64,000 nt of DNA from NCBI RefSeq assembly GCF_001583415.1, contig NZ_CP014475.1:4216001-4280000 (forward strand). The letters are read 5' to 3'. The notes under the pieces were generated by a model. It was not told the origin of the DNA, made no database searches, and saw nothing but the letters and a program-made list of their open reading frames with translations. This DNA comes from Mycolicibacterium phlei (lineage in GTDB: Bacteria; Actinomycetota; Actinomycetes; Mycobacteriales; Mycobacteriaceae). Shown here one piece after another: positions 51,247 to 61,070 of the stretch (position 1 is its first letter; every line of letters starts with the position of its first letter). The position numbers and the translations under genes were made by a program.

Positions 51247-52098
51247 ATGAGCTTTACGACGCTGAGTGCCCGCTATCCGCGCGTGACGCGGGCGGTCAAC
51301 GAGATCAACGCGTTCTGGGAACGGGTCGGCGAACAGGCCCGCTTCTACGCCCAGACTGTCCGCGCGACCGGCGACGCGCTGGTGAACTACCGCGTCGAAC
51401 TGATTCGCGCGGTGGCCGGAATGAGCCTGGGCACAGGCGCTCTGATGCTCATCGGCGGCACGGTCGTGATCGTCGCCTTCCTGACGTTCTTCGCCGGGGC
51501 GGTCGTCGGTGTGCAGGGCTTCAACTCGCTTGCCGACATCGGCGTGGAGTCCATGTCCGGCTTCTTCGCCGCGTTCGTCAACACCCGGTTGGCCGCACCG
51601 CTGATCGCGACTGTCGGGCTGGCCGCCACCATCGGGGCCGGCGCGACCGCACAGATCGGCGCGATGCGGATCAACGAGGAGATCGACGCGCTGGAGGTGA
51701 TCGGCGTGCGGTCGGTGGCCTATCTGGCGTCCACCCGCGTCATCGCCGGGGTGATCGTGGTGATCCCGCTGTTCTGCCTGGCCGTGCTCTCCGCGAACTG
51801 GGCGGCGAGGGCGACGATCCTGATGTACGGCCTGTCCGCGGGCGTGTACGACCACTACTTCACCACGTTCCTCAACCCCACGGACCTGCTGTGGTCATTC
51901 GTGGTCGTCGTGATCTCGGCGACCGTGGTCATGCTGGTCCACACCTACTACGGATACACCGCCTCGGGCGGCCCCGCCGGCGTCGGCGAGGCGGTCGGTC
52001 GTGCGGTCCGGACGTCGTTGGTATTCGCCGTGTTCGCGAATCTTCTTGTTTCGCTGGCGATCTACGGGCCGACCGGCAACTTCCATCTCACGGGATAA
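51247..52098 (+). CDS. yrbEB: YrbE/MlaE-family permease B of the mce importer
   Basis: A 283-residue partner permease with an N-terminal cytoplasmic stretch of about 45 residues and helices from about 55 to 275. It carries the same MlaE coupling motif, GATAQIGAMRINEEIDALEVIGV. With YrbEA it forms the membrane channel of the importer. It starts one base after the yrbEA stop; mceA follows three bases after its own stop, so stoichiometric expression is expected. Confidence 0.93.
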   Translation: MSFTTLSARYPRVTRAVNEINAFWERVGEQARFYAQTVRATGDALVNYRVELIRAVAGMSLGTGALMLIGGTVVIVAFLTFFAGAVVGVQGFNSLADIGVESMSGFFAAFVNTRLAAPLIATVGLAATIGAGATAQIGAMRINEEIDALEVIGVRSVAYLASTRVIAGVIVVIPLFCLAVLSANWAARATILMYGLSAGVYDHYFTTFLNPTDLLWSFVVVVISATVVMLVHTYYGYTASGGPAGVGEAVGRAVRTSLVFAVFANLLVSLAIYGPTGNFHLTG

Positions 52099-52101
52099 CG
52101 C

Positions 52102-53421
52102 ATGGGACCTCAACAGCGACGTTCGCGGATCTCCAACAAGTGGTGTGCGGTGCTGATGGTCGCGTCGATCCTCGGTGCGTTCTGGTTCTCCTGGGCGCTC
52201 TACAACCGCCAGTTCACCCGCTACGCCACCGTGACGCTGACCTCCGACCGCTCCGGGCTGGTGATGGAACGGGGCAATCCGGTGAAGATGCGCGGTGTCA
52301 TCGTGGGCCGCGTCGCCGGGCTCGACGGCGGTCGTGACGCGGTGTCGCTCACGCTCAACATCGATCCCCGTCAGCTGGCCCATATCCCGGCGAACGTAGA
52401 AGCGCGGATCACCGCCAGCACCGCGTTCGGCCCCAAGTATGTCGACCTCGTCCCCCCGTCGACGCCGAGCGCCACCCCGCTCGCGTCGGGCGCGGTGCTC
52501 CGGTCCACCAACGTGGCGACCGAGGTCAACACCGTCTTCGACAATCTGGTGGCGCTGCTCGACCAGATCGACCCCGCCAAGCTCAACGGCATCCTCACCA
52601 CGCTGGCCGACGGACTGCGCGGGCGCGGACCGCGCATCGGCGAGGCGACCACGTCCGCCGCCGGTGTGATGGCGGAGCTCAACGCCAACAGCGACAGCCT
52701 GCGGCGGGACTTCCGCTCGCTGCGCGGTTTCACCGACGCCTACGCCGCCGCGGCCCCGGCGCTGGTGAAGACGCTGGAATCGGTGGCCACCACCAGCACC
52801 ACCATCGCCGAGCACGCCAGCGACCTCGACGCACTGCTGTTGGCCGCCACCGGGTTCGCCGACCGCGGCAACGAGCTGCTGGGCGTCAACAAGGACAAGC
52901 TGGTCGACGCGGTGAACATCCTGCATCCGACGACGTCGCTGCTCTACAAGTACAAGCCGCAGTACACCTGTCTGCTGGTGGGCGCCCGGTGGTACCTCGA
53001 CAACGGCATCTACGACGCCGCCGGCGGTGCCAACGGCTACTCGCTGATCACCGACACCGCGGTGCTGCTGGCCAACGACCCGTACCGCTATCCCGAGCAC
53101 CTGCCGAAGATCGCGGCCAAGGGCGGTCCCGGCGGCAAGCCGGGATGCGGGTCGCTGCCGGATGCCTCGAAGAACTTCCCGGTGCGGTATCTGGTGACCG
53201 ACACCGGTTGGGGCAGAGGCATCGACGTGCGCCCCAACCCGGGTCTCGGCCATCCGTGCTTCGGCAACTACTTCCCGGTCACCCGGGCCGTTCCCGAGCC
53301 GGCCACCTACCGCTGCGTCGGCCCACCCTCACCGGGCCTGGTGCTGCCGGCGACACCACCCCCGCCGCCGCCGCCCGCACCCGTACCGCCGGCCGACGAC
53401 GCACCGGCGCCGCAGCCATGA
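52102..53421 (+). CDS. mceA: MceA substrate-binding/tunnel protein
   Basis: A 439-residue Mce protein with an N-terminal anchor helix (about 16-33), one MCE domain (about 40-120; VTLTSDRSGLVMERGNPVKMRG) and a long helical region with coiled-coil character (about 135-270). A C-terminal domain with four or more Cys and a Pro-rich tail (PPPPPPPAPVPPADD) ends it. The six Mce proteins are thought to form a hydrophobic tunnel across the periplasm that delivers lipid or sterol to the YrbE permease. Confidence 0.93.
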   Translation: MGPQQRRSRISNKWCAVLMVASILGAFWFSWALYNRQFTRYATVTLTSDRSGLVMERGNPVKMRGVIVGRVAGLDGGRDAVSLTLNIDPRQLAHIPANVEARITASTAFGPKYVDLVPPSTPSATPLASGAVLRSTNVATEVNTVFDNLVALLDQIDPAKLNGILTTLADGLRGRGPRIGEATTSAAGVMAELNANSDSLRRDFRSLRGFTDAYAAAAPALVKTLESVATTSTTIAEHASDLDALLLAATGFADRGNELLGVNKDKLVDAVNILHPTTSLLYKYKPQYTCLLVGARWYLDNGIYDAAGGANGYSLITDTAVLLANDPYRYPEHLPKIAAKGGPGGKPGCGSLPDASKNFPVRYLVTDTGWGRGIDVRPNPGLGHPCFGNYFPVTRAVPEPATYRCVGPPSPGLVLPATPPPPPPPAPVPPADDAPAPQP

Positions 53422-53450
53422 CCGATCTACTCGAGGACGTTTCGCGATGA
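53418..53450 (+). CDS. Ten-residue micro-ORF bridging mceA and mceB
   Basis: ATG 53418 overlaps the mceA stop (ATGA) and encodes MTDLLEDVSR. Its TGA overlaps the mceB ATG (53447). Re-initiating ribosomes could pass through it and keep mceB coupled. Alternatively it is accidental, and the gap between mceA and mceB is simply 25 bp. Confidence 0.3.
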   Translation: MTDLLEDVSR

Positions 53451-54475
53451 GAGAGAACTTCCGGCGCACCATCGTGTACGTCACCGCGTTCGTCAGCCTC
53501 TGCCTCGCTGGACTCCTGCTGCTGGCCGCCGTCTTCGGGCAGTTGCGGTTCACCCCGCAGGTGACCTACCGCGCGGTGTTCGCCAACGTCAGCGGCCTGA
53601 AGGAGGGCGACTTCGTCCGCATCGCCGGGGTCGAGATCGGCAAGGTCAAACACATTGCGATCCAGGAGGACTCAACCGTCGACGTCGAGTTCGGGGTGGA
53701 CCGTTCGGTCACTCTGACCGCGGGCAGCCGGGCGCTGATCCGCTACCAGAACCTCACCGGCGACCGCTACCTGGCGCTCGAGGAGGGGCCCGGCGGGGTC
53801 GACACGCTGAACCCGGGCGCCACGATTCCCCTCGACCGCACCCGGCCGGCGCTGGATGTCAACGCGCTGGTCGGCGGTTTCCGGCCGCTGTTCAAGGCTC
53901 TCGACCCCGAGCAGGTCAACGCGCTCACCGGACAGCTGATCGCGGCCTTCCAGGGACAGGGTGACGTCATCGACGGGTTCCTCGCCCAGACCGCAGCGCT
54001 GACCCGCACCCTCGCGGACCGCGACCAGCTCATCGGAGCGGTCATCGACAACCTCAACACGGTGCTCGGCACCCTGAGCGAACAGAGCGAACAGCTGGAC
54101 ACCGCGGTCGATTCCGTGTCACAGCTGGTGGACGGGCTGGCGGCGCAGAAGGAGAACGTCGCCAACGGCATCGCCCACGCGAACGCCGCCGCCGCGACCG
54201 TCGCCGACCTGCTCGGCCAGGCCAGAGAACCGCTCAAGGAGACGGTGCACCAACTGGACCGCACCGTGAGCATCGTCGCCGCCGACCACAACTACGTCGA
54301 TAACCTGCTCAACACCCTACCCGACAAGTACCAGCTGCTCGCCCGGCAGGGCATCTACGGCGACTTCTTCAGCTTCTACATGTGCGACCTGATCCTGAAG
54401 GTCAACGGCAAAGGCGGGCAACCCGTGTTCATCAAGGTGGCCGGCCAGAACTCGGGACGGTGCACGCCGAAATGA
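53447..54475 (+). CDS. mceB: MceB protein
   Basis: A 342-residue Mce protein with an anchor helix (about 10-30), an MCE domain (about 35-115; YRAVFANVSGLKEGDFVRIAGVEIGKV) and an extended helical part (about 125-290) without a Pro-rich tail. It has two Cys near the C-terminus, in YMCDLIL and SGRCTPK. It is smaller than MceA and MceC, as is typical. Its stop overlaps mceC by 4 bp. Confidence 0.93.
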   Translation: MRENFRRTIVYVTAFVSLCLAGLLLLAAVFGQLRFTPQVTYRAVFANVSGLKEGDFVRIAGVEIGKVKHIAIQEDSTVDVEFGVDRSVTLTAGSRALIRYQNLTGDRYLALEEGPGGVDTLNPGATIPLDRTRPALDVNALVGGFRPLFKALDPEQVNALTGQLIAAFQGQGDVIDGFLAQTAALTRTLADRDQLIGAVIDNLNTVLGTLSEQSEQLDTAVDSVSQLVDGLAAQKENVANGIAHANAAAATVADLLGQAREPLKETVHQLDRTVSIVAADHNYVDNLLNTLPDKYQLLARQGIYGDFFSFYMCDLILKVNGKGGQPVFIKVAGQNSGRCTPK

Positions 54476-55815
54476 GACGACTGGCGAACATGAGGAGATT
54501 CTCCGAACGCAACCCGGTGACCATCGGGCTGATCGGCATCGCGAGCATCGCCATGCTGGTGATCATCGGCATGGCCTACCCGCGGATCGCCGCGCTGGTG
54601 ACGAGCACCACCTACACCGCCTACTTCTCCGACGTCGGGGCGCTCAAGCCGGGTACCGAGGTGCAGGTCTCCGGATACCGGGTGGGCACGGTCTCGGCGA
54701 TCAAGCTCGACGGCCCCCGGGTGCGAGTCGATTTCACCGTCGACGACGGCGTCCGGCTGGGCGCGCGCACGGAGGCCGCGATCCGGACCGAGACCCTGCT
54801 GGGCACCAAGGTGCTCGAGGTCATTCCGCGCGGCGACGGCAGGCTGAACGGCCCCATCCCGGTGGACCGCACGACCGCGCCCTACCAACTGCCGGACGCG
54901 CTCAACGACCTCACCGACGCCGTCGCCGGACTGGACACCGACCAACTGTCCACCGCGCTGGCGACATTGAGCGACACGTTCAAAGACACCGCCCCCGAAC
55001 TGCGCCAGGCGGTCGACGGTGTCACCCGGCTGAGCGCGACGATCAACAACCGCGACGAGCATCTGCGCAGGCTCCTGGCCAGGGCGAACCAGGTCACCGG
55101 GGTACTGCGGGAGCGGACCGACCAGGTGGTGAGCCTGATCAGGGATGCGAACGCGCTTCTGGCCCAACTGAATATGCAGAGCGGAGCACTCGACCAGATC
55201 GCGAACAACATCTCCGCGGTCAGCGTCCGGCTCAAGAACGTCATCGACGACAACCGGGGACAGCTCACGCCGACGCTGGACAAGCTCAACGTGGTCCTGG
55301 CGATCGTCGACAACCGCAAGGAGCGGGTGCAGAAGGCGATCAAACTGCTCAACGCCTATGCGATGTCGCTGGGCGAGTCGGTGTCGTCGGGACCGTTCTT
55401 CAACGCCTACGTGGTCAATCTGCTCCCCGGCCAGTTCGTCCAACCGTTCATCGACGCGGCGTTCTCCGACCTGGGCCTGGACCCCAACGTGCTGCTGCCG
55501 TCGCAGCTGACCGATCCGCAGACCGGGCAGAAGGCCACCCCGGCACTGCCGTCGCCGTTCCCGAGGACAGGCCAGGGCGGCGAGCCGCGGCTGACCGTTC
55601 CCGACGCGATCACCGGTAATCCCGGCGATCCCCGCTACCCGTACCGCGAACCCCTCCCGGCGCCACCGCCCGGCGGTCCGCCACCCGGGCCGCCCGCTCC
55701 CCCGGTCATCCCGAACGCCGGTGCCACCGAACCCACCGGCACCCCGCACGTCGAGCTTCTGGCCCCCAGCGAGGGCACCCCGCACGGGCCGCAGAACCGA
55801 GAGGACGGTCAATGA
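54472..55815 (+). CDS. mceC: MceC protein
   Basis: A 447-residue Mce protein with an anchor helix (about 17-38), an MCE domain (about 43-120; TAYFSDVGALKPGTEVQVSGYRVGTV) and a long helical region. A Pro/Gly-rich tail ends it (LPAPPPGGPPPGPPAPPVIP from about residue 397). I chose the ATG overlapping the mceB stop. The tail suggests attachment to or spanning of the peptidoglycan layer. The mceD start overlaps its stop by 4 bp. Confidence 0.93.
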   Translation: MRRLANMRRFSERNPVTIGLIGIASIAMLVIIGMAYPRIAALVTSTTYTAYFSDVGALKPGTEVQVSGYRVGTVSAIKLDGPRVRVDFTVDDGVRLGARTEAAIRTETLLGTKVLEVIPRGDGRLNGPIPVDRTTAPYQLPDALNDLTDAVAGLDTDQLSTALATLSDTFKDTAPELRQAVDGVTRLSATINNRDEHLRRLLARANQVTGVLRERTDQVVSLIRDANALLAQLNMQSGALDQIANNISAVSVRLKNVIDDNRGQLTPTLDKLNVVLAIVDNRKERVQKAIKLLNAYAMSLGESVSSGPFFNAYVVNLLPGQFVQPFIDAAFSDLGLDPNVLLPSQLTDPQTGQKATPALPSPFPRTGQGGEPRLTVPDAITGNPGDPRYPYREPLPAPPPGGPPPGPPAPPVIPNAGATEPTGTPHVELLAPSEGTPHGPQNREDGQ

Positions 55816-57164
55816 GATTGTCCCGCAGCGCAAGAATCGTGCTCGCCACCGTACTCGTCCTCATCGGCGCCGGCGGCGGTGTCACCCTCTGGCGCGTCAC
55901 AGGCCCGGCCCCGATCCGGGTGGTGGCCCACTTCGAGAACAGCAACGGGATCTTCGTCGGCGACGACGTGATGGTCCTGGGCGTGCCGGTCGGCCGGATC
56001 GAGAAGATCGAACCCCAGCCGGACAACGCCAGAATCACGTTCACCGTGGACGGGGGCGTCGACATCCCCGCCGACGCCTCCGCCGTCATCATCTCCCCGA
56101 CGATCGTCTCCGCCCGCGCCCTCGCCCTGACCCCGGCCTACACCAGCGGCCCCCGGATGGGCGACGGCGCCGTCATCCCTCGCGAACGCACCGCGGTGCC
56201 CGTCGAATACGACGACCTGCGCAATCAGCTCGAAAAGCTCACGGAGGCACTGCAACCCACCGAACCGGGCGGCCTGAGCACCCTGGGCCGGTTCGTCGAC
56301 ACCGCCGCCGACAACCTCCGGGGCCAGGGCGCCGAGATCCGCCAGGCGCTGATCCAGGTGTCGCAGGCGTTCTCCATCCTCGGCGACCACAGCGGTGACG
56401 TCTTCGGCAGCGTCAAGAACCTCAACACGCTCGTCGGAGCCCTGCAGGGCAGCACCGATCTGATGAGACAGCTCAACAACAGCCTGGCCGCCGTCACCGG
56501 ACTGCTGGCCGACGACCCGGCCGCCATCGCCGCGGCCCTGACCGACCTCAACGACGTCCTGACCGACGCGCAGGAGTTCGTCGCGCAGAATGTGGAGGCG
56601 ATCGGAACCACCACCGACAAGGCGGCCTCCGTCGCCCAGGCGCTCGGCGAGAGCCTCGACGATCTCAAGCAGAGCCTGCACATCGCGCCCACGGCGTTCT
56701 CCAACTTCGTCAACATCTACGAGCCGGCCAATGCCTCGCTGACGGGCGCCCTGGCCGCGGGCAACTTCGCCAACCCGATCCAGTTCATCTGCGCGGCGGT
56801 CCAGGCGACGTCGCGGCTGAACAGCGAGCAGGCGGCCAAACTGTGCGTCCAGTACCTGGCGCCGATCGTCAAGAACCGGCAGTACAACTTCCCCCCGATC
56901 GGGATGAGCCCCTTCGTCGGCGCGATGGCACGGCCCAACGAGGTGACGTTCAGCGAGGACTGGCTGCGTGACCAGACCGAGGCGGGGCGGGTGCGCAACT
57001 TCTTCGAAGGGCCCCTTCCTGCCGCACCGCCACCGCCCACCGACCAGCCACCGGCCGCACTGCCCGCGGAGGCCCCGGTGGCACCCGGGCCCGGCTCCGC
57101 GACACCCACCGACCCCGCCGACGGGCTGCACGGGTTGATGGTGCCGCCGGGAGGGGGAGCGTGA
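55812..57164 (+). CDS. mceD: MceD protein
   Basis: A 450-residue Mce protein with an N-terminal helix (about 8-28), an MCE domain (about 33-105; VVAHFENSNGIFVGDDVMVLGVPVGRI) and a helical region to about 300. A conserved part has paired Cys (FICAAVQ and KLCVQYL), and a Pro-rich end follows (LPAAPPPPTDQPPAALPAE). It is in the usual fourth position of an mce operon and overlaps its neighbours by 4 bp at each end. Confidence 0.93.
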   Translation: MRLSRSARIVLATVLVLIGAGGGVTLWRVTGPAPIRVVAHFENSNGIFVGDDVMVLGVPVGRIEKIEPQPDNARITFTVDGGVDIPADASAVIISPTIVSARALALTPAYTSGPRMGDGAVIPRERTAVPVEYDDLRNQLEKLTEALQPTEPGGLSTLGRFVDTAADNLRGQGAEIRQALIQVSQAFSILGDHSGDVFGSVKNLNTLVGALQGSTDLMRQLNNSLAAVTGLLADDPAAIAAALTDLNDVLTDAQEFVAQNVEAIGTTTDKAASVAQALGESLDDLKQSLHIAPTAFSNFVNIYEPANASLTGALAAGNFANPIQFICAAVQATSRLNSEQAAKLCVQYLAPIVKNRQYNFPPIGMSPFVGAMARPNEVTFSEDWLRDQTEAGRVRNFFEGPLPAAPPPPTDQPPAALPAEAPVAPGPGSATPTDPADGLHGLMVPPGGGA

Positions 57165-58288
57165 TGCGGCGGCTGATCGCGACCACCCTGGCCGCGGCCG
57201 TCCTGGCCACCGCCACGGGCTGTGAATGGCGCAGCCTCAATTCACTCAGGCTGCCCGGCACGGCCGGCGGCGGTGACGGTTCCTACACCGTGCAGGTGCA
57301 ACTGCCCGATGCGGTGAACATCGAACCCAACTCGCGCGTGCGAGTGAACGACGTGACCGTCGGCACCGTCACCGCGGTGGAGCGCCAGGGCTGGCATGCG
57401 CTTCTGACCCTGCGATTGGCCGGCGACGTCGACCTGCCCGCCAACGTCACCGCCAGGCTGGGGCAGACGAGCCTGCTGGGCTCCCTGCATGTCGAACTGG
57501 CGGAGCCGACCGACGAGCCACCCCACGGCCGCCTGCAGCAGGGCTCGCTGATTCCGCTGGCAGCAGCGCGCAACTACCCGACCACCGAGCAGACGCTGTC
57601 GGCGGTGTCGCTGCTGCTCAACGGCGGCGGAATCGGCAACCTCCAGGACATCACCGAGTCGCTGTCCACCGCGCTGCGCGGGCGCGAACAGGATCTGCGC
57701 GATCTCCTCAACCAGCTCAACACGTTCGTGTCCGAGCTCAACTCCCAGACCGACGACATCATCGCCGCCACCGAGAGCCTCAACGACGTCGCCGGACAGT
57801 TCGCCGCGGCCAAACCCGTGCTGGACCGCGGGCTGCAGACCGTGCCGCGCGCGCTGGAGGTCCTCAAGACCCAGCGGCACAACCTCACCGAACTCCTCAC
57901 GCGGCTGGGCCAATTCAGTGCGCTGGCCACCGACGCCGTCGACCGGAGCAAGCAGAGCCTGCTCGAGGAGCTCAGACAGCTCGGCCCCGTCCTCAACGAG
58001 CTGGCCAACGCAGGCCCCGACCTCACCCGCTCCCTCAGCTCACTGGCCACCTACCCGTGGCCCAACGAGACCCTGGAGAAGTGGGTGCGCGGCGACTACG
58101 CCAACCTCACCGGCGTGATCGACCTGACGCTGAGCCGCATCGACTCGGCGCTGTTCACCGGCACCCGCTGGGAGGGCCAACTCACCGAACTCGAAATGCA
58201 GTGGGGGCGCACCATCGGCATGCTGCCCAGCCCCTACACCGCGGGCAACCCGCTCGTCGCCCCCTACCGATGGGATCAAGGGCCGTAA
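57161..58288 (+). CDS. mceE: MceE lipoprotein
   Basis: A 375-residue Mce protein that begins with a signal sequence ending in ATATGC (C21), a weak lipobox. This fits the rule that MceE (LprK-type) is the lipid-anchored member. The MCE domain (about 40-125) contains VQVQLPDAVNIEPNSRVRVNDVTVGTV. Helices follow, and there is no Pro-rich tail. It starts at GTG 57161 or ATG 57164, both overlapping the mceD stop. Stop TAA overlaps mceF by one base. Confidence 0.92.
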   Translation: MMRRLIATTLAAAVLATATGCEWRSLNSLRLPGTAGGGDGSYTVQVQLPDAVNIEPNSRVRVNDVTVGTVTAVERQGWHALLTLRLAGDVDLPANVTARLGQTSLLGSLHVELAEPTDEPPHGRLQQGSLIPLAAARNYPTTEQTLSAVSLLLNGGGIGNLQDITESLSTALRGREQDLRDLLNQLNTFVSELNSQTDDIIAATESLNDVAGQFAAAKPVLDRGLQTVPRALEVLKTQRHNLTELLTRLGQFSALATDAVDRSKQSLLEELRQLGPVLNELANAGPDLTRSLSSLATYPWPNETLEKWVRGDYANLTGVIDLTLSRIDSALFTGTRWEGQLTELEMQWGRTIGMLPSPYTAGNPLVAPYRWDQGP

Positions 58289-59742
58289 TGGATCAACTCA
58301 CACGCACCGTCCGGATACAGATCCTCGTCTTCACGGCGATCGCCCTCCTCGCGGTGAGCGCCGTCGGGCTCGGATACGTCCGGCTTCCCCAGATGCTGTT
58401 CGGGATCGGCCAATACACGGTCACCCTCCGGCTGTCGGAGTCCGGCAACCTCTACCCGACCGCCAACGTCACCTACCGCGGAACTGAGGTCGGCCGGGTC
58501 GAGAGCGTGGACCTGACCGGTGACGGGGTCGCCGCCCGGCTCACCCTGCGCTCCGATGTCAGGATCCCGTCGGACCTCGACGCCGAGGTGCACAGCCAGA
58601 CCGCGGTCGGCGAACAGTACGTGGCCCTGCTGCCGCGCGACGGGAACTCCCGTCCACTGCGCGACGGCGACGTCATCCCGGTGGAGCGGACGTCGGTGCC
58701 GCCTAACCTCAATCAGCTGCTCGACGCGACGAACAAAGGCCTGCGGGCCATTCCCAACGACGGGGTGCGCACCGTGATCGATGAGGGCTACACCGCGGTG
58801 GGCGGGCTCGGCCCGGAGTTCTCCCGATTCGTGCAGGGCGCGACGCAACTGGCGATCGATGCCCGCAAGCACACCGGCGATCTGACATCGCTGATCACCA
58901 AGGCACCCGAGGTGCTGGACAGCCAGGCCGACACCGCAGGTGCGATCGGCGCGTGGTCGAAACACCTGGCCGTGATCACCGAACAGGTCAAGGACCGGGA
59001 TTCCGCGCTGACCGGGATTCTTCGCAACGGGCCGGGCGCGGCCGACGAGGCCCGCCGGCTGATCCAGCGCATCAACCCGACGCTGCCCGTGTTGCTGGCC
59101 AACCTGGTCGCCATCGGCGAGACCGCCGTGGTGTACCAGCCGCACATCGAACAACTCCTGGTGCTGCTTCCGCAGGGGGTGGCGGCGATTCAGGGGTCGA
59201 TGGTCGCCAACCTGCATCAGAAGATGAAGTACAAGGGGTTCTTCCTCAGCTTCAACCTCAACCTCAATCTGCCGCCGCCGTGTACCACCGGGTTCCTGCC
59301 GGCCTCCCAGCGTCGCTCCCCGACCGCCGTGGACGCCCCCGACCGGCCCGAGGGTGACCTGTACTGCCGTCGGCCGCAGGACTCACCGTGGAATGTCCGG
59401 GGCGCCCGCAACATCCCGTGTGCGACGAAACCGTGGAAGCGCGCGCCCACCGTGAAGATGTGTGAGAGCGACGAGGAGTACGTGCCGCTCAACGAGGGGA
59501 TGAACTGGAAGGGCGACCCCAACGCGACGCTGTCCGGCCAGGATGTCCCCCAGCTTCCGCCCGCAGCCCCTCAACCCGCCGGCGCCCCAGCCGTTCCGGA
59601 GATCGCCGCCGCCGAGTACGACCCCGCCACCGGCACCTACACCGGCCCGGACGGCAAGACGTACACACAGGCCAACCTGGCCACGACCGCGGCGCAGGAC
59701 CGCAGCTGGCAGTCGATGCTGATACCGCCCGGGACCAACTGA
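58288..59742 (+). CDS. mceF: MceF protein
   Basis: A 484-residue Mce protein with an anchor helix (about 10-32), an MCE domain (about 38-120; VTLRLSESGNLYPTANVTYRGTEVGRV) and a helical region to about 310. A C-terminal extension carries several Cys (PPCTTGF, YCRRPQD, NIPCATK, KMCESDE) and ends with TGTYTGPDGKTYTQANLA. It is last in the operon. Two strong hairpins follow at once, so the usual Mce-associated (Mas) genes are not part of this transcript. Confidence 0.93.
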   Translation: MDQLTRTVRIQILVFTAIALLAVSAVGLGYVRLPQMLFGIGQYTVTLRLSESGNLYPTANVTYRGTEVGRVESVDLTGDGVAARLTLRSDVRIPSDLDAEVHSQTAVGEQYVALLPRDGNSRPLRDGDVIPVERTSVPPNLNQLLDATNKGLRAIPNDGVRTVIDEGYTAVGGLGPEFSRFVQGATQLAIDARKHTGDLTSLITKAPEVLDSQADTAGAIGAWSKHLAVITEQVKDRDSALTGILRNGPGAADEARRLIQRINPTLPVLLANLVAIGETAVVYQPHIEQLLVLLPQGVAAIQGSMVANLHQKMKYKGFFLSFNLNLNLPPPCTTGFLPASQRRSPTAVDAPDRPEGDLYCRRPQDSPWNVRGARNIPCATKPWKRAPTVKMCESDEEYVPLNEGMNWKGDPNATLSGQDVPQLPPAAPQPAGAPAVPEIAAAEYDPATGTYTGPDGKTYTQANLATTAAQDRSWQSMLIPPGTN

Positions 59743-59757
59743 GCGGGCCCCGAACAA

Positions 59758-59817
59758 CGGAGGGGAGAGTATCCGGATCCCGCACCCCCCGCCGGGGTCT
59801 CGGAGCTCTCCCCTCCG
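59758..59817 (+). terminator. 12-bp-arm hairpin after mceF
   Basis: cggaggggagag (59758-59769) and ctctcccctccg (59806-59817) are perfectly complementary, enclosing a 36-base loop that can itself fold (atccggat). It lies 15 bp beyond the mceF stop. First of two consecutive hairpins in this gap. Confidence 0.7.
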
Positions 59818-59836
59818 TCCTCGTGCGCCGCAGACA

Positions 59837-59880
59837 CGAAAGGCGTCACCGCTGCCATGCGACAACGGTGACGCCTTTCG
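59837..59880. terminator. Perfect 15-bp bidirectional terminator
   Basis: cgaaaggcgtcaccg (59837-59851) and cggtgacgcctttcg (59866-59880) pair perfectly around a 14-base loop, between the convergent mceF and amidohydrolase genes. With the preceding hairpin it gives a double stop that isolates the mce operon. Confidence 0.88.
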
Positions 59881-59890
59881 AGGTTTCGGG

Positions 59891-61042
59891 TCAGCCCTCG
59901 GACCCGGAGTACGCGGCGACGAGCTCCGCAGAGATCTGGAAGTTGAACAGCTTCTCGGCGTTCTTGTGGGTGATCTTGTCGACCTCGTCCTGCGGTACGC
60001 CGTCGAAGACCTCCTTGGCCGCCGCCTGTGCCTTCGGGAACGGGGTGTCGGCGTGCGGATAGTCGGACTCCCACAGGATGTTGTCGATGGTGAAGTCGTG
60101 CCGGTACTTCAGGCCGACCGGTTCCTCGATCATGCAGAAGTACATGCTGCGGCGCGCCACCTCAGACGGTTTGATGTGTGCATCGGGGACGTGGCTCCAG
60201 TACTGGTGGCGCTCCCACTGCCGGTCGGCCCGTTCCAGTGCGGCGGGAATCCAGCCGATGCCGCCTTCCGACCAGACCACCTTGGCGTCCGGGTACTTCC
60301 GCAGCAGCGGGCTGACCATCAGGTTGACCGACGACCGCATCGCCATCGAGAACGCGGCGGCGATCTCGGTCAGCGGGTTGGTGCCCTCCAGGGTCACCGC
60401 GGCGCCACCCGAGCCGATGTGCATGCAGATCGGGGTCTGGTCCGCCTGCGCGGCCGCGAACAGCGGTTCCCAGTAGCCGCCGTGGAAGTTCGGCAGCCCG
60501 ACGATCTGTGGATCCTCGATGAAGCAGATCGCCTTGCTGCCCTTGTTCACACAGCGCTCGTGCTCCTTGATCGCGAGGTCGATGTCCCAGACCGGCAGGA
60601 TGTGCATGGGGACGAACACGTCCGGCGCGGCGGCGCACCACTCCTCGAGCATGTAGTCGTTCCAGGCGCGCACACACACCAGCGCGAGTTCCTTGTCCTC
60701 GAAGGTCGCGAACTTGCGTCCGCCGAACCCGGGCAGCGTCGGAAACGACACCGACGCGAAGATCCCGTTGGACAGCAGATCCTTGGCCCGTTCCTCCGGT
60801 TGGTAGCAGCCGGGGATCATGTCCTCGAAGCGGGCGGGTTCCATTCCCCACTCCTCGCGGGGTTTACCGGCGACGGCGTTGAGGCCCATGGTGAGCTCCA
60901 TGCCGCCGTCCCACTGCCAGATCTGGCGGCCGTCAACCTCGACGACGTGCGGGGCGCGGTCCTTGAACTTCGCGGGGACCCGATCGGTCCACACATGTGC
61001 CGGTTCGACGATATGGTCGTCGACGCTGAACAGCTTGTACAC
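59891..61042 (-). CDS. Amidohydrolase-2 family metal-dependent hydrolase
   Basis: A 383-residue TIM-barrel protein of the ACMSD/amidohydrolase-2 group. Motifs are SVDDHIVEP at the N-terminus, MHIGSGG (about 200) and WESDYPHADTPFP (about 327) with the late metal Asp. The first motif has Asp-Asp-His rather than His-x-His, so metal binding may be reduced. Family members hydrolyse ring amides or decarboxylate; a ring-opening or C-C hydrolysis role in the pathway is a guess. I chose the GTG with agga eight bases upstream. Confidence 0.87.
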   Translation of the reverse strand: MYKLFSVDDHIVEPAHVWTDRVPAKFKDRAPHVVEVDGRQIWQWDGGMELTMGLNAVAGKPREEWGMEPARFEDMIPGCYQPEERAKDLLSNGIFASVSFPTLPGFGGRKFATFEDKELALVCVRAWNDYMLEEWCAAAPDVFVPMHILPVWDIDLAIKEHERCVNKGSKAICFIEDPQIVGLPNFHGGYWEPLFAAAQADQTPICMHIGSGGAAVTLEGTNPLTEIAAAFSMAMRSSVNLMVSPLLRKYPDAKVVWSEGGIGWIPAALERADRQWERHQYWSHVPDAHIKPSEVARRSMYFCMIEEPVGLKYRHDFTIDNILWESDYPHADTPFPKAQAAAKEVFDGVPQDEVDKITHKNAEKLFNFQISAELVAAYSGSEG

Positions 61043-61070
61043 GTTTACTTCCTGACCTTCCGTGGATGTA

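Noticed and set aside
54376..59217. Several long minus-strand open frames opposite mceC-mceF
   Set aside because: They are low-complexity Arg/Gly/Val/Gln shadows; the plus strand encodes clear Mce proteins.
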